Shown piece by piece: positions 20,407 through 29,907 of a stretch of DNA of 64,000 nucleotides. The position numbers were made by a program, and so were the translations under genes. Position 1 is the first letter of the stretch. Each line of letters opens with the position of its first letter. The stretch is from Tamilnaduibacter salinus (GTDB taxonomy: Bacteria > Pseudomonadota > Gammaproteobacteria > Pseudomonadales > Oleiphilaceae): NCBI RefSeq assembly GCF_003096655.1, contig NZ_QEKQ01000002.1:434001-498000 (forward strand), read 5' to 3'. The notes beneath the pieces are model-generated. The model ran no database searches. It was not told the DNA's origin and was given only the letters and a program-made list of their open reading frames with translations.

Positions 20407-20435
20407 ATTATAATGATCCAGGCCCTCTCAGTAAA
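20407..20435 (-). promoter_or_regulatory. Sigma-70 promoter of guaB
   Basis: Minus strand: TTTACT (20430-20435), 17-base spacer, perfect TATAAT (20407-20412). The predicted start is near 20400, giving a leader of about 45 bases. The palindromic ATTATAAT means a plus-strand -10 for xseA could overlap it (20409-20414), but the only TTGACA nearby (20380-20385) is 23 bases away and therefore poorly placed. No PurR box was recognised. Confidence 0.7.
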
Positions 20436-20525
20436 CTCCGGATATCAGCGACTGAAAAGCCATCTTATTGAAATTCTGGCCGTTTCCCGGCACCCTGTTT
20501 CTTTTCGGAAAGCCCGTATACCACC

Positions 20526-21902
20526 ATGATCAACGAACGGCCTCCCCAACAGCCCCGCGCCCTCTCGGTCAGCGAACTCAACCAGCAGGTTCGACACCTT
20601 CTGGAGGTGAGTTTCCTTCAGGTGTGGGTGGAAGGCGAACTGTCCGGCTTCGCACGCCCGAAGTCCGGCCACTGGTACTTCACTCTGAAAGACAGTCGCG
20701 CCCAGGTGAGCTGCGCGATGTTCCGAGGGCATAACCAGAAGGTTCGCCAGATTCCGGCCGAAGGCGACCAGGTGCTGATCCGCGGCAAAGTGTCCCTGTA
20801 TCAACCCCGCGGTAACTATCAGATCATCGTCGAGAGCATGGAGCCGGCCGGGCTCGGCGCTCTCCAGCAGGCATTCGAGGCGTTGCGCGCCCGCTTACAG
20901 GACGAAGGGCTGTTCAACGCGGACCGCAAACGGGCGCTACCCACCCTGCCACGACACATCGGCGTGGTGACCTCTCGCTCGGGCGCCGCCATCCACGATA
21001 TTCTGACGGTTCTGAAACGCCGCTGCCCGGGCATTCCGATCACGCTCTACCCCACCTCGGTCCAGGGGGACAACGCAGCGGGCGAGATCGTTCAGGCGAT
21101 CGATCTCGCCGTCCGGCATGGCCAGGCGGACGTGTTGATCATCGGTCGTGGTGGCGGCTCGCTGGAAGATCTTTGGCCCTTCAATGAGGAAGTCGTCGCC
21201 CGGGCGATGGCGAACTGCCCGATACCGACAGTCAGCGCGGTCGGCCACGAAGTGGACGTCAGCATCGCCGATTTCGTCGCGGATCACCGGGCGCCCACGC
21301 CCTCGGCCGCCGCCGAACACCTCGCGCCGGACCAGCAGCGCTGGCAGCAGACGCTGCAGCACCAGACCGCGCGCCTGAACGCGCTGATGCAACGCCAACT
21401 GCGCCAGTGGCGGCAACGCCTAGATCAGTTAGCCGGTCGCCTGCGACACCCCCGCCGTGATCTCCAGCTCTGGCAACAGCGACTGGATGAACTCGAGAGC
21501 CGGCTCTCCGGACAGATGCAGAGCCGGCTGCGCCAGCACCGCGAGCGCCTCGACCAACATCAACGTCGGCTCCACGGCCAGTCCCCCGATCAGCGGCTCA
21601 AAGAGCGCACGCAGCAGCTTTCCCAGCTCCGGGATCGACTCGGACGGGAAGTCAACCGCCAGCTGCAGCAACAACAGGCCCGCCTCCAGCACACGGCCGA
21701 AAACCTGCACCTGGTCAGCCCGCTGGCGACGCTCGAACGGGGTTACGCCATTGTCAGTACAGCGGAAAAGCCCGTCATCCGCGACGCCGCCGCCCTCGCA
21801 CCCGGTGATGCGATTCAGGCAAGGCTTGGAAAAGGCCATATCGACGCGACCGTGTCAGCGAGCCATCCTGAAAATGACTCAGGGGACTCATCCGGAACGT
21901 AG
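20526..21902 (+). CDS. xseA: Exodeoxyribonuclease VII large subunit
   Basis: 458 residues, close to E. coli XseA (456). An N-terminal OB fold (about 10-105, with GHWYFTLKD) is followed by the catalytic domain with VVTSRSGAAIHDI, GRGGGSLEDLWPFN and SAVGHEVD, and then a long Gln/Arg-rich helical region (about 280-400) that holds the small XseB subunits. It degrades single-stranded DNA from both ends into oligonucleotides. The xseB gene is not in the window. Confidence 0.96.
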   Translation: MINERPPQQPRALSVSELNQQVRHLLEVSFLQVWVEGELSGFARPKSGHWYFTLKDSRAQVSCAMFRGHNQKVRQIPAEGDQVLIRGKVSLYQPRGNYQIIVESMEPAGLGALQQAFEALRARLQDEGLFNADRKRALPTLPRHIGVVTSRSGAAIHDILTVLKRRCPGIPITLYPTSVQGDNAAGEIVQAIDLAVRHGQADVLIIGRGGGSLEDLWPFNEEVVARAMANCPIPTVSAVGHEVDVSIADFVADHRAPTPSAAAEHLAPDQQRWQQTLQHQTARLNALMQRQLRQWRQRLDQLAGRLRHPRRDLQLWQQRLDELESRLSGQMQSRLRQHRERLDQHQRRLHGQSPDQRLKERTQQLSQLRDRLGREVNRQLQQQQARLQHTAENLHLVSPLATLERGYAIVSTAEKPVIRDAAALAPGDAIQARLGKGHIDATVSASHPENDSGDSSGT

Positions 21903-22023
21903 CCGCCCGCACCCTCGACATAGCTACCCCACACCCTCTTAGCCTATCGTCTAGTAGCGCTCCCCGCTGACACCTCCGACAGTGACACCATCGTTCGCTG
22001 AAAAAAAACAAGGTGGTGTCCTG

Positions 22024-23898
22024 ATGCGTTACCGCGAAGTCTTTCAGCAGTCCATCGAACAACCGGAAGCCTTCTGGCGGGACAAAGCGTCCTGGATTGA
22101 CTGGTTCCAATCGCCAGAAACCATTCTTTCCCAACGGGAGGACGGTCACTACGACTGGTTCCCCGACGGCACGCTGAACACGGCGGATCTGGCGCTTGAC
22201 GCCCATATCCGGGCCGGCCGGGGCGATCAGCTCGCGCTCATCCATGATTCTCCCGTCACCGGCACCAAACAGCAGTTCACCTACCGGGAACTTACCGAGC
22301 GCGTCGCCCGATTCGCCGGCGCACTCCGCGACCAGGGCGTCGGACCCGGCGACCGGGTCATCATCTACATGCCCATGGTACCGGAGACGGTGATCGGTAT
22401 GCTGGCCTGCGCCCGTCTGGGCGCGATTCATTCAGTGGTGTTCGGCGGCTTCGCCTCGCGGGAGCTGGCCGTCCGCATTGACGATGCCAGACCGACGCTC
22501 GTGCTGACCGCTTCCTGCGGTATCGAAGTGGATCGGGTGATTGAATACAAACCGCTGGTGGACGCCGCCCTGGAAGAAGCGACCCACAAACCGGACACCT
22601 GCGTCGTCCTCGCGCGGCCACAGGCCCGGGCCGATCTGAAGGACGGACGGGATCTCGACTGGCAGACGCTGGAGCAGGCAGGCAACCCCGTTGACCCGGT
22701 GCCAGTCCGTGCCACCGACCCGCTCTATATTCTTTACACGTCCGGCACCACCGGCAAACCTAAGGGGGTCGTCCGGGACAACGGCGGACATGCCGTGGCC
22801 ATGCGATACAGCATGTCCCTGGTCTATAACGCCGAACCCGGCGACGTGTTCTGGGCAGCATCGGATGTCGGCTGGGTCGTCGGTCACAGCTACATCGTTT
22901 ACGCCCCCCTCATCACCGGCTGCACCACCGTCCTGTATGAAGGCAAGCCCGTGAAGACACCGGATGCGGGGGCGTTCTGGCGCGTATGTGCCGACTACGG
23001 GGTGAACATCCTGTTTACCGCGCCAACCGCGTTCCGGGCGGTTCGCAAGGAAGACCCCGAGGCCGACGAACTGGCTAAATACGACATCCGGTCCCTCAAG
23101 CGCATTCTCCTGGCCGGCGAGCGCCTCGATCCGCCGACCTATGACTGGCTCACCGAGAAGACCGAACTGCCAATCCTGGACCACTGGTGGCAGACCGAGA
23201 CCGGCTGGGCCATCTGCTGCAATCCCATCGGCATTGAAACGCTGCCGACCAAGCCGGGATCGGCGACGGTTCCCTCACCCGGATTCGACGTGGACATTCT
23301 CGACGTTTCCGGTGAGCCCGTCGGCCCCGGCGAACAGGGCCAGGTGGCGGTTCGTCTTCCGCTGCCTCCCGGCTGCCTGACCACTGTCTGGGGCGATCCT
23401 GGCCGATTCCGGCGCACCTATCTCGATCCCGCCCCCGGCTATTACCACTCTGGCGACGGCGGCTTCATCGACGAGAATGGCTATGTGTTCATCATGGGCC
23501 GGACCGATGACGTGATCAACGTTGCCGGCCACCGTCTTTCCACAGGCGAGATGGAGGAGGTCGTCGCCGGCCACCCGGCGGTCGCCGAATGCTGTGTGAT
23601 CGGTGTCCGTGATGAGATGCGCGGCCAGGTACCGGTGGGCCTCGTTCTGCTCAAGGATGGTGCCACCATCGGCGCCGATGAACTGGAGGACGAGTTGGTC
23701 GAAATGGTGCGCGAGCAGATCGGCGCGGTGGCATGCTTCCGGCGTGCCGAGGTAGTGGACCGGCTGCCCAAGACGCGCTCCGGCAAAATCCTCCGCCGGG
23801 TACTGCGGGATATCGCGGACGGTGAGGATTACGCAACACCGTCCACGATCGATGACCCGGCCATACTGGGGGAAATCGAAAACCAGTTGCGCCCGTGA
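22024..23898 (+). CDS. prpE: Propionyl-CoA synthetase-type acyl-CoA ligase
   Basis: A 624-residue AMP-forming acyl-CoA synthetase of the ACS family. The P-loop YTSGTTGKPKGVV is followed at once by RDNGGHAVA, characteristic of PrpE, not AcsA. Other core motifs are HWWQTETGW and, near the C-terminus, the lysine region KTRSGKILRR. It activates propionate (and probably acetate) to the CoA thioester. ATG 22024 has AGGTGGTG upstream and matches the PrpE start MRYREVF; an earlier in-frame start (21982) is less likely. No prpB, prpC or prpD neighbours are present, so it may act outside a methylcitrate operon. Confidence 0.9.
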   Translation: MRYREVFQQSIEQPEAFWRDKASWIDWFQSPETILSQREDGHYDWFPDGTLNTADLALDAHIRAGRGDQLALIHDSPVTGTKQQFTYRELTERVARFAGALRDQGVGPGDRVIIYMPMVPETVIGMLACARLGAIHSVVFGGFASRELAVRIDDARPTLVLTASCGIEVDRVIEYKPLVDAALEEATHKPDTCVVLARPQARADLKDGRDLDWQTLEQAGNPVDPVPVRATDPLYILYTSGTTGKPKGVVRDNGGHAVAMRYSMSLVYNAEPGDVFWAASDVGWVVGHSYIVYAPLITGCTTVLYEGKPVKTPDAGAFWRVCADYGVNILFTAPTAFRAVRKEDPEADELAKYDIRSLKRILLAGERLDPPTYDWLTEKTELPILDHWWQTETGWAICCNPIGIETLPTKPGSATVPSPGFDVDILDVSGEPVGPGEQGQVAVRLPLPPGCLTTVWGDPGRFRRTYLDPAPGYYHSGDGGFIDENGYVFIMGRTDDVINVAGHRLSTGEMEEVVAGHPAVAECCVIGVRDEMRGQVPVGLVLLKDGATIGADELEDELVEMVREQIGAVACFRRAEVVDRLPKTRSGKILRRVLRDIADGEDYATPSTIDDPAILGEIENQLRP

Positions 23899-23940
23899 AC
23901 AGGGGGGCCAGCCTCCTGTTCCGTCATCCGTTTTTCACTT

Positions 23941-23968
23941 TTGACGGGTATTGTTCAAAGACTATACT
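23941..23968 (+). promoter_or_regulatory. Sigma-70 promoter of the cold-shock gene
   Basis: TTGACG (23941-23946), 16-base spacer, TATACT (23963-23968); both hexamers match five of six positions. Transcription from about 23975 would give a leader close to 200 bases, the kind of long 5' UTR found on E. coli cspA-type mRNAs. Confidence 0.75.
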
Positions 23969-23974
23969 GAATTT

Positions 23975-24171
23975 GTTCCCGGCTCCTGCCGGGAGCATCG
24001 ATATTGCTGTGAATCGACAGCGGTCATCGGTGTAAGCGTGGCAATGACCGGTTCCTGCCGTTCGGTTGACGCCTTCCTGATCTGCCCTGCCTGTTTACAG
24101 CAAAACCGGGCACCCACGTCACGAGCTGACAAGGCCCGGCTCTCTCGGAAAGGCAATAACAGGAAAGACTC
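23975..24171 (+). promoter_or_regulatory. Long structured 5' leader of the cold-shock gene
   Basis: The roughly 197-base leader contains inverted repeats: CCCGGC/GCCGGG at about 23979-23993, and CGGTCAT (24021-24027) with ATGACCG (24044-24050). The ribosome site AGGAAAG is nine bases before the ATG. By analogy with cspA leaders it may fold differently with temperature; this is inference from length and symmetry only. Confidence 0.5.
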
Positions 24172-24381
24172 ATGTCAGAAACGAAAACCGGTCAGGTGAA
24201 GTGGTTCAACGAAGCCAAGGGATTCGGCTTTATCGAACAGGAAGGCGACAAGGACGTGTTCGTGCACTATAGCGCGATCAATGGCACAGGATTCCGCACG
24301 CTGACGGAAGGTCAGCAGGTGTCCTTCAATGTCACTCAGGGTCCGAAAGGACCTCAGGCGGAGAACGTGACGCCCATGTAA
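24172..24381 (+). CDS. Cold-shock protein (CspA family)
   Basis: A 69-residue single cold-shock domain. RNP1 KGFGFI (16-21) and RNP2 VFVHYSAI (about 29-36) are intact, with the aromatic residues that stack on RNA or single-stranded DNA bases. CSD proteins act as RNA chaperones that melt mRNA structure. It stands alone between prpE and the convergent leuA, with its own promoter, long leader and terminator. The particular paralogue (constitutive or cold-induced) cannot be told from the protein, though the leader favours cold control. Confidence 0.96.
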   Translation: MSETKTGQVKWFNEAKGFGFIEQEGDKDVFVHYSAINGTGFRTLTEGQQVSFNVTQGPKGPQAENVTPM

Positions 24382-24430
24382 ATGCGCAGGGCACGAACCG
24401 GGGAGTCCAGTGAGACTCCCCCCGTCCGGA

Positions 24431-24455
24431 CGCCGGCCTCAGGGCCGGCGTTTTT
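24431..24455 (+). terminator. Intrinsic terminator after the cold-shock gene
   Basis: CGCCGGCC pairs with GGCCGGCG around a short loop (24431-24450), followed by TTTTT (24451-24455). A second hairpin, GGGGAGTC/GACTCCCC, lies just before it (about 24400-24422). The T-tract overlaps the last codon of the convergent leuA. Confidence 0.88.
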
Positions 24456-26136
24456 ATGCGGTCTTCTCGGCCTTATGGGAATCCGTTGCGGTGACCCGGT
24501 TGGCGACGGCCGACAACAGGGCCTGAAGCGTCGCAGACGTAGTGTCCTCCGCCAGCGCCGCCGAACTGTGGGTATGGCCATCGACCTGGATGCGGATACA
24601 GGCCAGTGCGTTGGCGTTGGTTCCTTCTCCAAGCGCGAATTCGTCGTAGTTCTCCACTGCCAGCTGGAAGCCATGACGCTTTTCCAGGGCTGCGGCGACC
24701 GCTTCGACGGCACCAAGACCTTCTCCTTCCAGCCGTGTGCGCTGCTCGTCCTCGCCAAACTCGATGACCGCGGTCACCCGATCGTCAGTGCGATGCAGAT
24801 CGTAGGTTCTCAGGCGCCATTCGGGGCGCACGGCAAGATAGCGATCACCGAACAACCGGTGAACGGTTTCCGAATCCACTTCTCCCCCGTCGAGTTCGGC
24901 AGTCTGCTGGACCTCGCGGGCAAACTCGATCTGCAACCAGCGGGGCATCGAGATGTTGTAGTCGCGCTCCAGTACGTAAGCGACACCGCCCTTGCCAGAC
25001 TGGCTGTTGATCCGGACCACCTCTTCATAGCGCCGCCCCAGGTCGCGCGGATCAATCGGCAGGTACGCAATCTCCCACTGATCCCCTTCCTGATACTGCG
25101 CCAGACACTTGCGAATCGCGTCCTGATGACTGCCAGAGAACGCCGTGAACACCAGTTCGCCGGCATAAGGGTGGCGCGGGTGCGTTGCAATCTCGGTGCA
25201 GGCCTCCACGACATCGGTGATCTCCGCCATACCGGAAAGATCCACCCGGGGATCCACACCCTGTGAATACAGGTTCATGGCCATGGTGACCAGGTCCATG
25301 TTCCCCGTACGCTCGCCGTTACCCATCAGCGTGCCTTCCACCCGGTCCGCGCCCGCCATCACGGCCAGTTCCGCCGCTGCGACGGCACAGCCCCGGTCGT
25401 TGTGCGTGTGGACGCTGATGCGGAAATGGTCCCGATACCTGACGTTGTCGTTGATCCATTCGATCTGGTCGGCAAAGACATTTGGCGTTGCCATTTCGAC
25501 CGTCGCCGGCAGATTGATGACCACCGGCTGCCCCTGGTCCGGGCGCCAGACGTCGTTGACGGCATCCACGACTTCCCGTGCGTAGTCCAGCTCGGTGCCG
25601 GTGAAACTCTCCGGTGAGTACTGGAAGATCCAGTTGGTATCAGGATCCTTGTCCGCATGGGATTTGACGATCCGGGCGCCGTTGATGGCAATTTCCTTCA
25701 CACCCTCGCGGTCCATGCGGAAGACTTTTTCCCGCTGGACGGTGGAGGTGCTGTTGTACACGTGGACCACCACGTTCGGCGCCCCCTTCACAGCCTCAAA
25801 TGTCCGCGCAATCAGCTCCGGACGGGCCTGGGTCAGCACCTGAATGTAGACGTCCGACGGGATCCGGTCCTCTTCAATCAACCGTCGGCAGAAATCGAAA
25901 TCGGGTTGGCTGGCCGCCGGAAAGCCCACTTCGATCTCCTTGAATCCGACCTTGACGAGCAGATCGAACAGGCGCGTTTTCTGCGCCACCGTCATGGGCT
26001 TCACAAGCGCCTGGTTGCCATCCCGAAGGTCCACAGCACACCAGTCCGGCGCTTTGCGGATGACCTGATCGGGCCAGCGGCGGTCGGTTTTCCGGACCGG
26101 TTCAAAGGCAACGTATTTGCGATGATCAAATCCCAT
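24454..26136 (-). CDS. leuA: 2-Isopropylmalate synthase, long LeuA2 type
   Basis: 560 residues. The HMGL-like TIM barrel starts with VDLRDGNQALVKPM (general DRDG-type metal site), and HTHNDRG and GNGERTGN carry further active-site residues. The C-terminal LeuA regulatory domain (about 430-555) gives leucine feedback inhibition in the family. It makes 2-isopropylmalate from 2-oxoisovalerate and acetyl-CoA, the first leucine-specific step. ATG 26136 with GAGAGG upstream matches the typical LeuA2 start. The frame stays open 45 codons further up through hairpin-rich DNA. It stands apart from leuCDB. Confidence 0.95.
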   Translation of the reverse strand: MGFDHRKYVAFEPVRKTDRRWPDQVIRKAPDWCAVDLRDGNQALVKPMTVAQKTRLFDLLVKVGFKEIEVGFPAASQPDFDFCRRLIEEDRIPSDVYIQVLTQARPELIARTFEAVKGAPNVVVHVYNSTSTVQREKVFRMDREGVKEIAINGARIVKSHADKDPDTNWIFQYSPESFTGTELDYAREVVDAVNDVWRPDQGQPVVINLPATVEMATPNVFADQIEWINDNVRYRDHFRISVHTHNDRGCAVAAAELAVMAGADRVEGTLMGNGERTGNMDLVTMAMNLYSQGVDPRVDLSGMAEITDVVEACTEIATHPRHPYAGELVFTAFSGSHQDAIRKCLAQYQEGDQWEIAYLPIDPRDLGRRYEEVVRINSQSGKGGVAYVLERDYNISMPRWLQIEFAREVQQTAELDGGEVDSETVHRLFGDRYLAVRPEWRLRTYDLHRTDDRVTAVIEFGEDEQRTRLEGEGLGAVEAVAAALEKRHGFQLAVENYDEFALGEGTNANALACIRIQVDGHTHSSAALAEDTTSATLQALLSAVANRVTATDSHKAEKTA

Positions 26137-26381
26137 AATCGATCCTCTCTGTTCATCCTGCCCGCAGTCGGGCGCTCTCGACAGGCTTGTGGCCATTTCC
26201 GGTGCCAGGGTTGGCACCCTGGGAGTCTGCACCAACCTGAAAACGGGTGGGTTTTCAGCGGCTTTGCCCATTGTCTTCAGATTACATCACAGGCGGCGCA
26301 ATGTGCTTGCTTTTTTGCACCCACGGCCCGTTATTTTAGTCTATCCTGTCCGAAATACGCCATTTATTGACCGAACCTGCC
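26137..26381. promoter_or_regulatory. Divergent control region between leuA and an Lrp-type gene
   Basis: This 245-base gap holds several inverted repeats: CTGAAAAC/GTTTTCAG (about 26237-26258), CCAGGGT/ACCCTGG (about 26206-26223), and an A/T-tract flanked by GCA repeats (26303-26320). AT-rich candidates for -10 elements of leuA lie around 26330-26345 on the minus strand. Lrp-type regulators often control the adjacent divergent gene, so this is a likely operator region. Confidence 0.45.
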
Positions 26382-26870
26382 ATGTCAGACAAGAAACTCG
26401 TCAAAATCGACCGAACGGACCGACGCATCCTGGAAGAACTTCAGCACCACGGCGAACTGACCAACCAGCAGCTCTCGGAGCGGGTGGGACTGTCCCCATC
26501 CCCCTGCTCGCGCCGGGTCCGGGCGCTGGAGGACGCCGGCATCATTCTGCGCCGGGTCACGGTGCTGGATCACAAGCAACTGGGCCTGTCGCTGACCGCC
26601 ATCATCCTGATCGGCATGGATCGGCACACACCGGAGCGCTTCGGCGCCTTCGAAAGCCGGGTCGCGACCTACCCGGAGGTTCAGGAGTGTTATCTCATTA
26701 CCGGCCAGGATGCGGACTACATGCTCAAGGTCGTGGTGCCGGACATGGACCACTATCACGCGTTCCTGCTGAACAAGATCACCCGCATTCAGGGCGTGAG
26801 CGGGGTTCACTCCAGCTTCGTGCTTCGGCGGGTCATCGACAGCACGGCGCTGCCGCTGGGCTACCTCTGA
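26382..26870 (+). CDS. Lrp/AsnC-family transcriptional regulator
   Basis: 162 residues. The N-terminal helix-turn-helix NQQLSERVGLSPSPCSRRVRALEDAG (about 24-50) is followed by the RAM ligand-binding domain, with GQDADYMLKV as its conserved core. Family members form octamers or dimers that respond to amino acids. Being divergent from leuA, it may regulate leucine synthesis. ATG 26382 is preferred over the in-frame TTG at 26367, though neither has a strong ribosome site. Similarity to E. coli Lrp in the HTH is good, but a global Lrp role is not shown. Confidence 0.9.
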   Translation: MSDKKLVKIDRTDRRILEELQHHGELTNQQLSERVGLSPSPCSRRVRALEDAGIILRRVTVLDHKQLGLSLTAIILIGMDRHTPERFGAFESRVATYPEVQECYLITGQDADYMLKVVVPDMDHYHAFLLNKITRIQGVSGVHSSFVLRRVIDSTALPLGYL

Positions 26871-26903
26871 CAAGCGCCACCCCGCCGGCCCGGGAGTCAG
26901 CTT

Positions 26904-27518
26904 CTATGGGTCGCTGACGGTGGCCAGGTACTGGTGAATCATGCGCTTCAGCTCTGAGAGCAACCGATCCGCCTCCGATTCCGGCAGGGTCATTGCCAGT
27001 CGCAGGATAGTGCCCGCCGCGCGGGGCACCATCAGGCTCGCGGACCAGCGGCGGTCTTCCGGTGAGTCCGGGAAATGGTGGGTCAGCCACTCATAGAGAT
27101 CCCGGGCGTTGGTGTGGAGCTCGCGGAGATCCAGCGCCTGCAGTTCCGGCATCGATTCCACGCCGGTCCAGATGGCGCGGTAGGCCGGCTCATTGCAATA
27201 GAAGTCGTAATAGAGATCGATCAGTGTATCGACCACGTCAGCCGGTGTCAGACGGTGAAGCTGCTCACGCATCGCCTGCTCCATGCGCTCCACATGGTCC
27301 TCGGCAAGTGCACAAACGATGGCCGATTTGTTCGGGAAGTAGCGATACAGCGACGCCAGCGACATTTCCGAACTCCGGGCGATGGCGGACATACTGACGC
27401 CATCCACGCCCTTCTCGGTAATCATGGACGCGGCGTGACTCAGGATGGCCTCCACCCGCTCCCGGCTGCGCGCCTGGACGGGGCGCCGCCTGGGGGCCAG
27501 ATCGTTCTGCTCACTCAT
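26904..27518 (-). CDS. TetR/AcrR-family transcriptional regulator
   Basis: 204 residues. The N-terminal TetR DNA-binding domain (about 15-65) ends with the typical helix-turn-helix MSAIARSSEMSLASLYRYFPNKSAIV. The rest is a helical ligand-binding domain without a recognisable ligand signature. The gene lies immediately downstream of a hotdog thioesterase on the same strand, 27 bases apart, so it may regulate that gene or an acyl-CoA-related pathway. Target unknown. Confidence 0.9.
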   Translation of the reverse strand: MSEQNDLAPRRRPVQARSRERVEAILSHAASMITEKGVDGVSMSAIARSSEMSLASLYRYFPNKSAIVCALAEDHVERMEQAMREQLHRLTPADVVDTLIDLYYDFYCNEPAYRAIWTGVESMPELQALDLRELHTNARDLYEWLTHHFPDSPEDRRWSASLMVPRAAGTILRLAMTLPESEADRLLSELKRMIHQYLATVSDP

Positions 27519-27545
27519 GAATGGCCGTCGACTCCTTCGGAACCG

Positions 27546-27965
27546 TTATTGTTGCGGGGGTAACGCATAACTGCCGGTGACATGCGCGACGATAGCCTGC
27601 GGATCATCATCGGACATTACCCGCACCTCACAGAATGCCAGCCGGCGACCATGCTTGAGCACCACGGCTTCAGCCACCAGGTCCGTCGGGGCCGGCTTTT
27701 TCAGGAAATTGATGTTCAGGTTACTGGTCACCGCCATTTCCGCCTTGCCTGATGAGGCCAGGATGGCCGCATACATGCTCGCGTCCGCCAACGCCATCTG
27801 TACCGGACCGGACAGGGTGCCGCCCGGGCGGAGATGGCTGCTGGAGAACGGAATGCGGGTGCGGGCAAACCCCGGCGCGACCGACTCCACCCGGAAATCG
27901 AGATCGCTGGCCATGGGCAGGCCACCCTCAATCAATTCCTGCACGTCCCCGGCACTCAGGCTCAT
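27546..27965 (-). CDS. PaaI-family hotdog thioesterase
   Basis: A 139-residue single hotdog domain with the PaaI-type pattern: RPGGTLSGPVQMALADASMYAAI, SNLNINFLKKP, and the C-terminal VAHVTGSYALP typical of one PaaI subgroup. Family members hydrolyse acyl-CoA or aryl-CoA thioesters; the substrate is not predictable. The canonical HGG of the active-site loop is replaced by PGGTLSG. It forms a likely two-gene unit with the downstream TetR regulator. Confidence 0.85.
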   Translation of the reverse strand: MSLSAGDVQELIEGGLPMASDLDFRVESVAPGFARTRIPFSSSHLRPGGTLSGPVQMALADASMYAAILASSGKAEMAVTSNLNINFLKKPAPTDLVAEAVVLKHGRRLAFCEVRVMSDDDPQAIVAHVTGSYALPPQQ

Positions 27966-28153
27966 TGGGTCACTCCGTCTATTGGCATGAAACGGCTCAC
28001 CTGTACGTTACTGATCGTGCTCCGTACAATACCGTTCCGATTGCCTGAAATAAAGAAAGCGCCGGCCTGAGCGCCCGGCACACCATCATCACCCGGCCCG
28101 CCGGACACCCGTCACGGGTCGGAGTTTTCCTCAACAAGAATGGAACAGTGACC

Positions 28154-29875
28154 ATGCGAGCGAGCCGCTATCTGATTGCCACTCTCAAGGAAACGCCTGC
28201 CGACGCCGAGATCATCAGCCATCAGCTGATGCTGCGCGCCGGCATGATCCGCAAGCTGGCAGCGGGCCTGTACACCTGGCTGCCAATGGGGCTGCGCGTG
28301 CTGCGCAAGGTCGAGCGGATCGTGCGCGAGGAGATGGACCGCAGCGGCGCCCAGGAACTGTTGATGTCCGCGGTCCAGCCCGCCGAGCTCTGGCAGGAAT
28401 CCGGGCGGTGGGATGAATACGGTGATGAACTGCTCCGGATCAAGGACCGGCATGAACGGGACTTCTGCTACGGGCCAACTCATGAGGAAGTCATTACCGA
28501 CCTCATCCGCAATGAGCTGAAAAGCTACAAGGAACTGCCCGCCAACTTCTACCAGATCCAGACCAAGTTCCGGGATGAGCGTCGCCCACGATTCGGCGTC
28601 ATGCGGGCGCGTGAGTTTCTGATGAAAGACGCCTATTCATTCCACCCGGACGATGCCTCGCTGGACGACATGTATCAGGTCATGCACGACACCTACTGCC
28701 GCATCTTCGACCGGCTGGGGCTGGACTACCGGCCGGTCCAGGCCGATTCCGGCGCCATCGGCGGCAGCGCGTCCCACGAGTTCCATGTGCTCGCGGATTC
28801 GGGCGAGGACGAGATCACATTCAGCAGCGGTGGCCGGTATGCCGCCAACATCGAAAAGGCGGAAGCCCTGGCACCGACCGGGGAGCGCCCTGCTCCGACG
28901 GAGTCGATGACTGAGGTCGACACCCCGGGGCAGCGAACCATCGCCGACATCAGTGAGTTCCTGCACGTGGACGTCACACGGACCGTGAAGACGCTGGTCG
29001 TGAAGAGCGATGACGAAGACAACCCACTGGTCGCGCTGATCCTGCGCGGCGACCATGAGCTCAACGACGTCAAGGCGGAAAAGGTCGGCGGGATTGCCGA
29101 GCCGCTGACCATGGCCACAGAGGAGGAAATCCGGGCAGCGGTCGGTTGCGGCACCGGTTCGATTGGCCCGGTCAGACTGCCCATTCCGGTGATCGTCGAC
29201 CGCAGCGCCGCCCATCTGGCGGATTTCGTCTGCGGCGCCAACCGGGATGACGCCCACCTCACCGGCGTCAACTGGGAGCGCGACGTCAGACTGGATCGCG
29301 TTGAAGACCTGCGCAACGTCGTGGCCGGCGATCCGAGCCCGGACGGTGACGGCACTCTGGAAATGTGTCGCGGCATCGAGGTGGGTCACATTTTCAAGCT
29401 GGGCCGCAAGTACAGTGAAGCCATGAACGCCACCGTGCTGGATGAAAACGGCAAATCCGTCACGCTCGCGATGGGGTGCTACGGCATTGGCGTCTCGCGG
29501 ATCGTTGCGGCCGCCATCGAACAGAATCACGACGACCGGGGCATTATCTGGCCCGGCAGCATTGCCCCGTTCAATGTCGCCATCGTGACGCTCAACGCCC
29601 ACAAATCCCCGGAAGTGATGGAGGCGGCGGAAAAGCTCTACGATCAGCTTCGTCAGGCCGGTTTCGATCCGTTCCTGGACGACCGCAAGGAGCGTCCGGG
29701 GGTGAAGTTTGCGGATCTGGAATTAATGGGCATCCCGCATCGCGTGGTCGTTTCCGACCGCGGCCTCCAGGCCGGCACGTTCGAGTACAAGGGCCGGCAG
29801 GACGCCGAGAAACAGGATCTGCCGGTGGACGAGGTCCTGCCCTTCCTGATCAACACCATTCCGGTGAATCACTGA
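28154..29875 (+). CDS. proS: Prolyl-tRNA synthetase
   Basis: 573 residues, like the E. coli enzyme (572), and starting with the same pattern ([31 protein letters not shown]). It is a class II synthetase with motif 2 around [17 protein letters not shown] and motif 3 at GCYGIGVSR. The bacterial editing (INS) domain, about residues 225-400, hydrolyses Ala-tRNA-Pro. The C-terminal anticodon domain follows. ATG 28154 is chosen over GTG 28148 by family length. A TACAAT (28025-28030) upstream could be its -10. Confidence 0.97.
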   Translation: MRASRYLIATLKETPADAEIISHQLMLRAGMIRKLAAGLYTWLPMGLRVLRKVERIVREEMDRSGAQELLMSAVQPAELWQESGRWDEYGDELLRIKDRHERDFCYGPTHEEVITDLIRNELKSYKELPANFYQIQTKFRDERRPRFGVMRAREFLMKDAYSFHPDDASLDDMYQVMHDTYCRIFDRLGLDYRPVQADSGAIGGSASHEFHVLADSGEDEITFSSGGRYAANIEKAEALAPTGERPAPTESMTEVDTPGQRTIADISEFLHVDVTRTVKTLVVKSDDEDNPLVALILRGDHELNDVKAEKVGGIAEPLTMATEEEIRAAVGCGTGSIGPVRLPIPVIVDRSAAHLADFVCGANRDDAHLTGVNWERDVRLDRVEDLRNVVAGDPSPDGDGTLEMCRGIEVGHIFKLGRKYSEAMNATVLDENGKSVTLAMGCYGIGVSRIVAAAIEQNHDDRGIIWPGSIAPFNVAIVTLNAHKSPEVMEAAEKLYDQLRQAGFDPFLDDRKERPGVKFADLELMGIPHRVVVSDRGLQAGTFEYKGRQDAEKQDLPVDEVLPFLINTIPVNH

Positions 29876-29907
29876 CCCGCTTGCGGGCGGCCGGGGGCTG
29901 ATCAAAA

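Noticed and set aside
20380-20414. Plus-strand promoter TTGACA ... TATAAT for xseA
   Set aside because: The spacer is 23 bases, too long for sigma-70. The overlapping minus-strand TTTACT-17-TATAAT for guaB is much better.
26142-26271. Leucine attenuation leader peptide before leuA
   Set aside because: The upstream frame is in phase with leuA, has no run of leucine codons, and lacks a terminator with T-tract.
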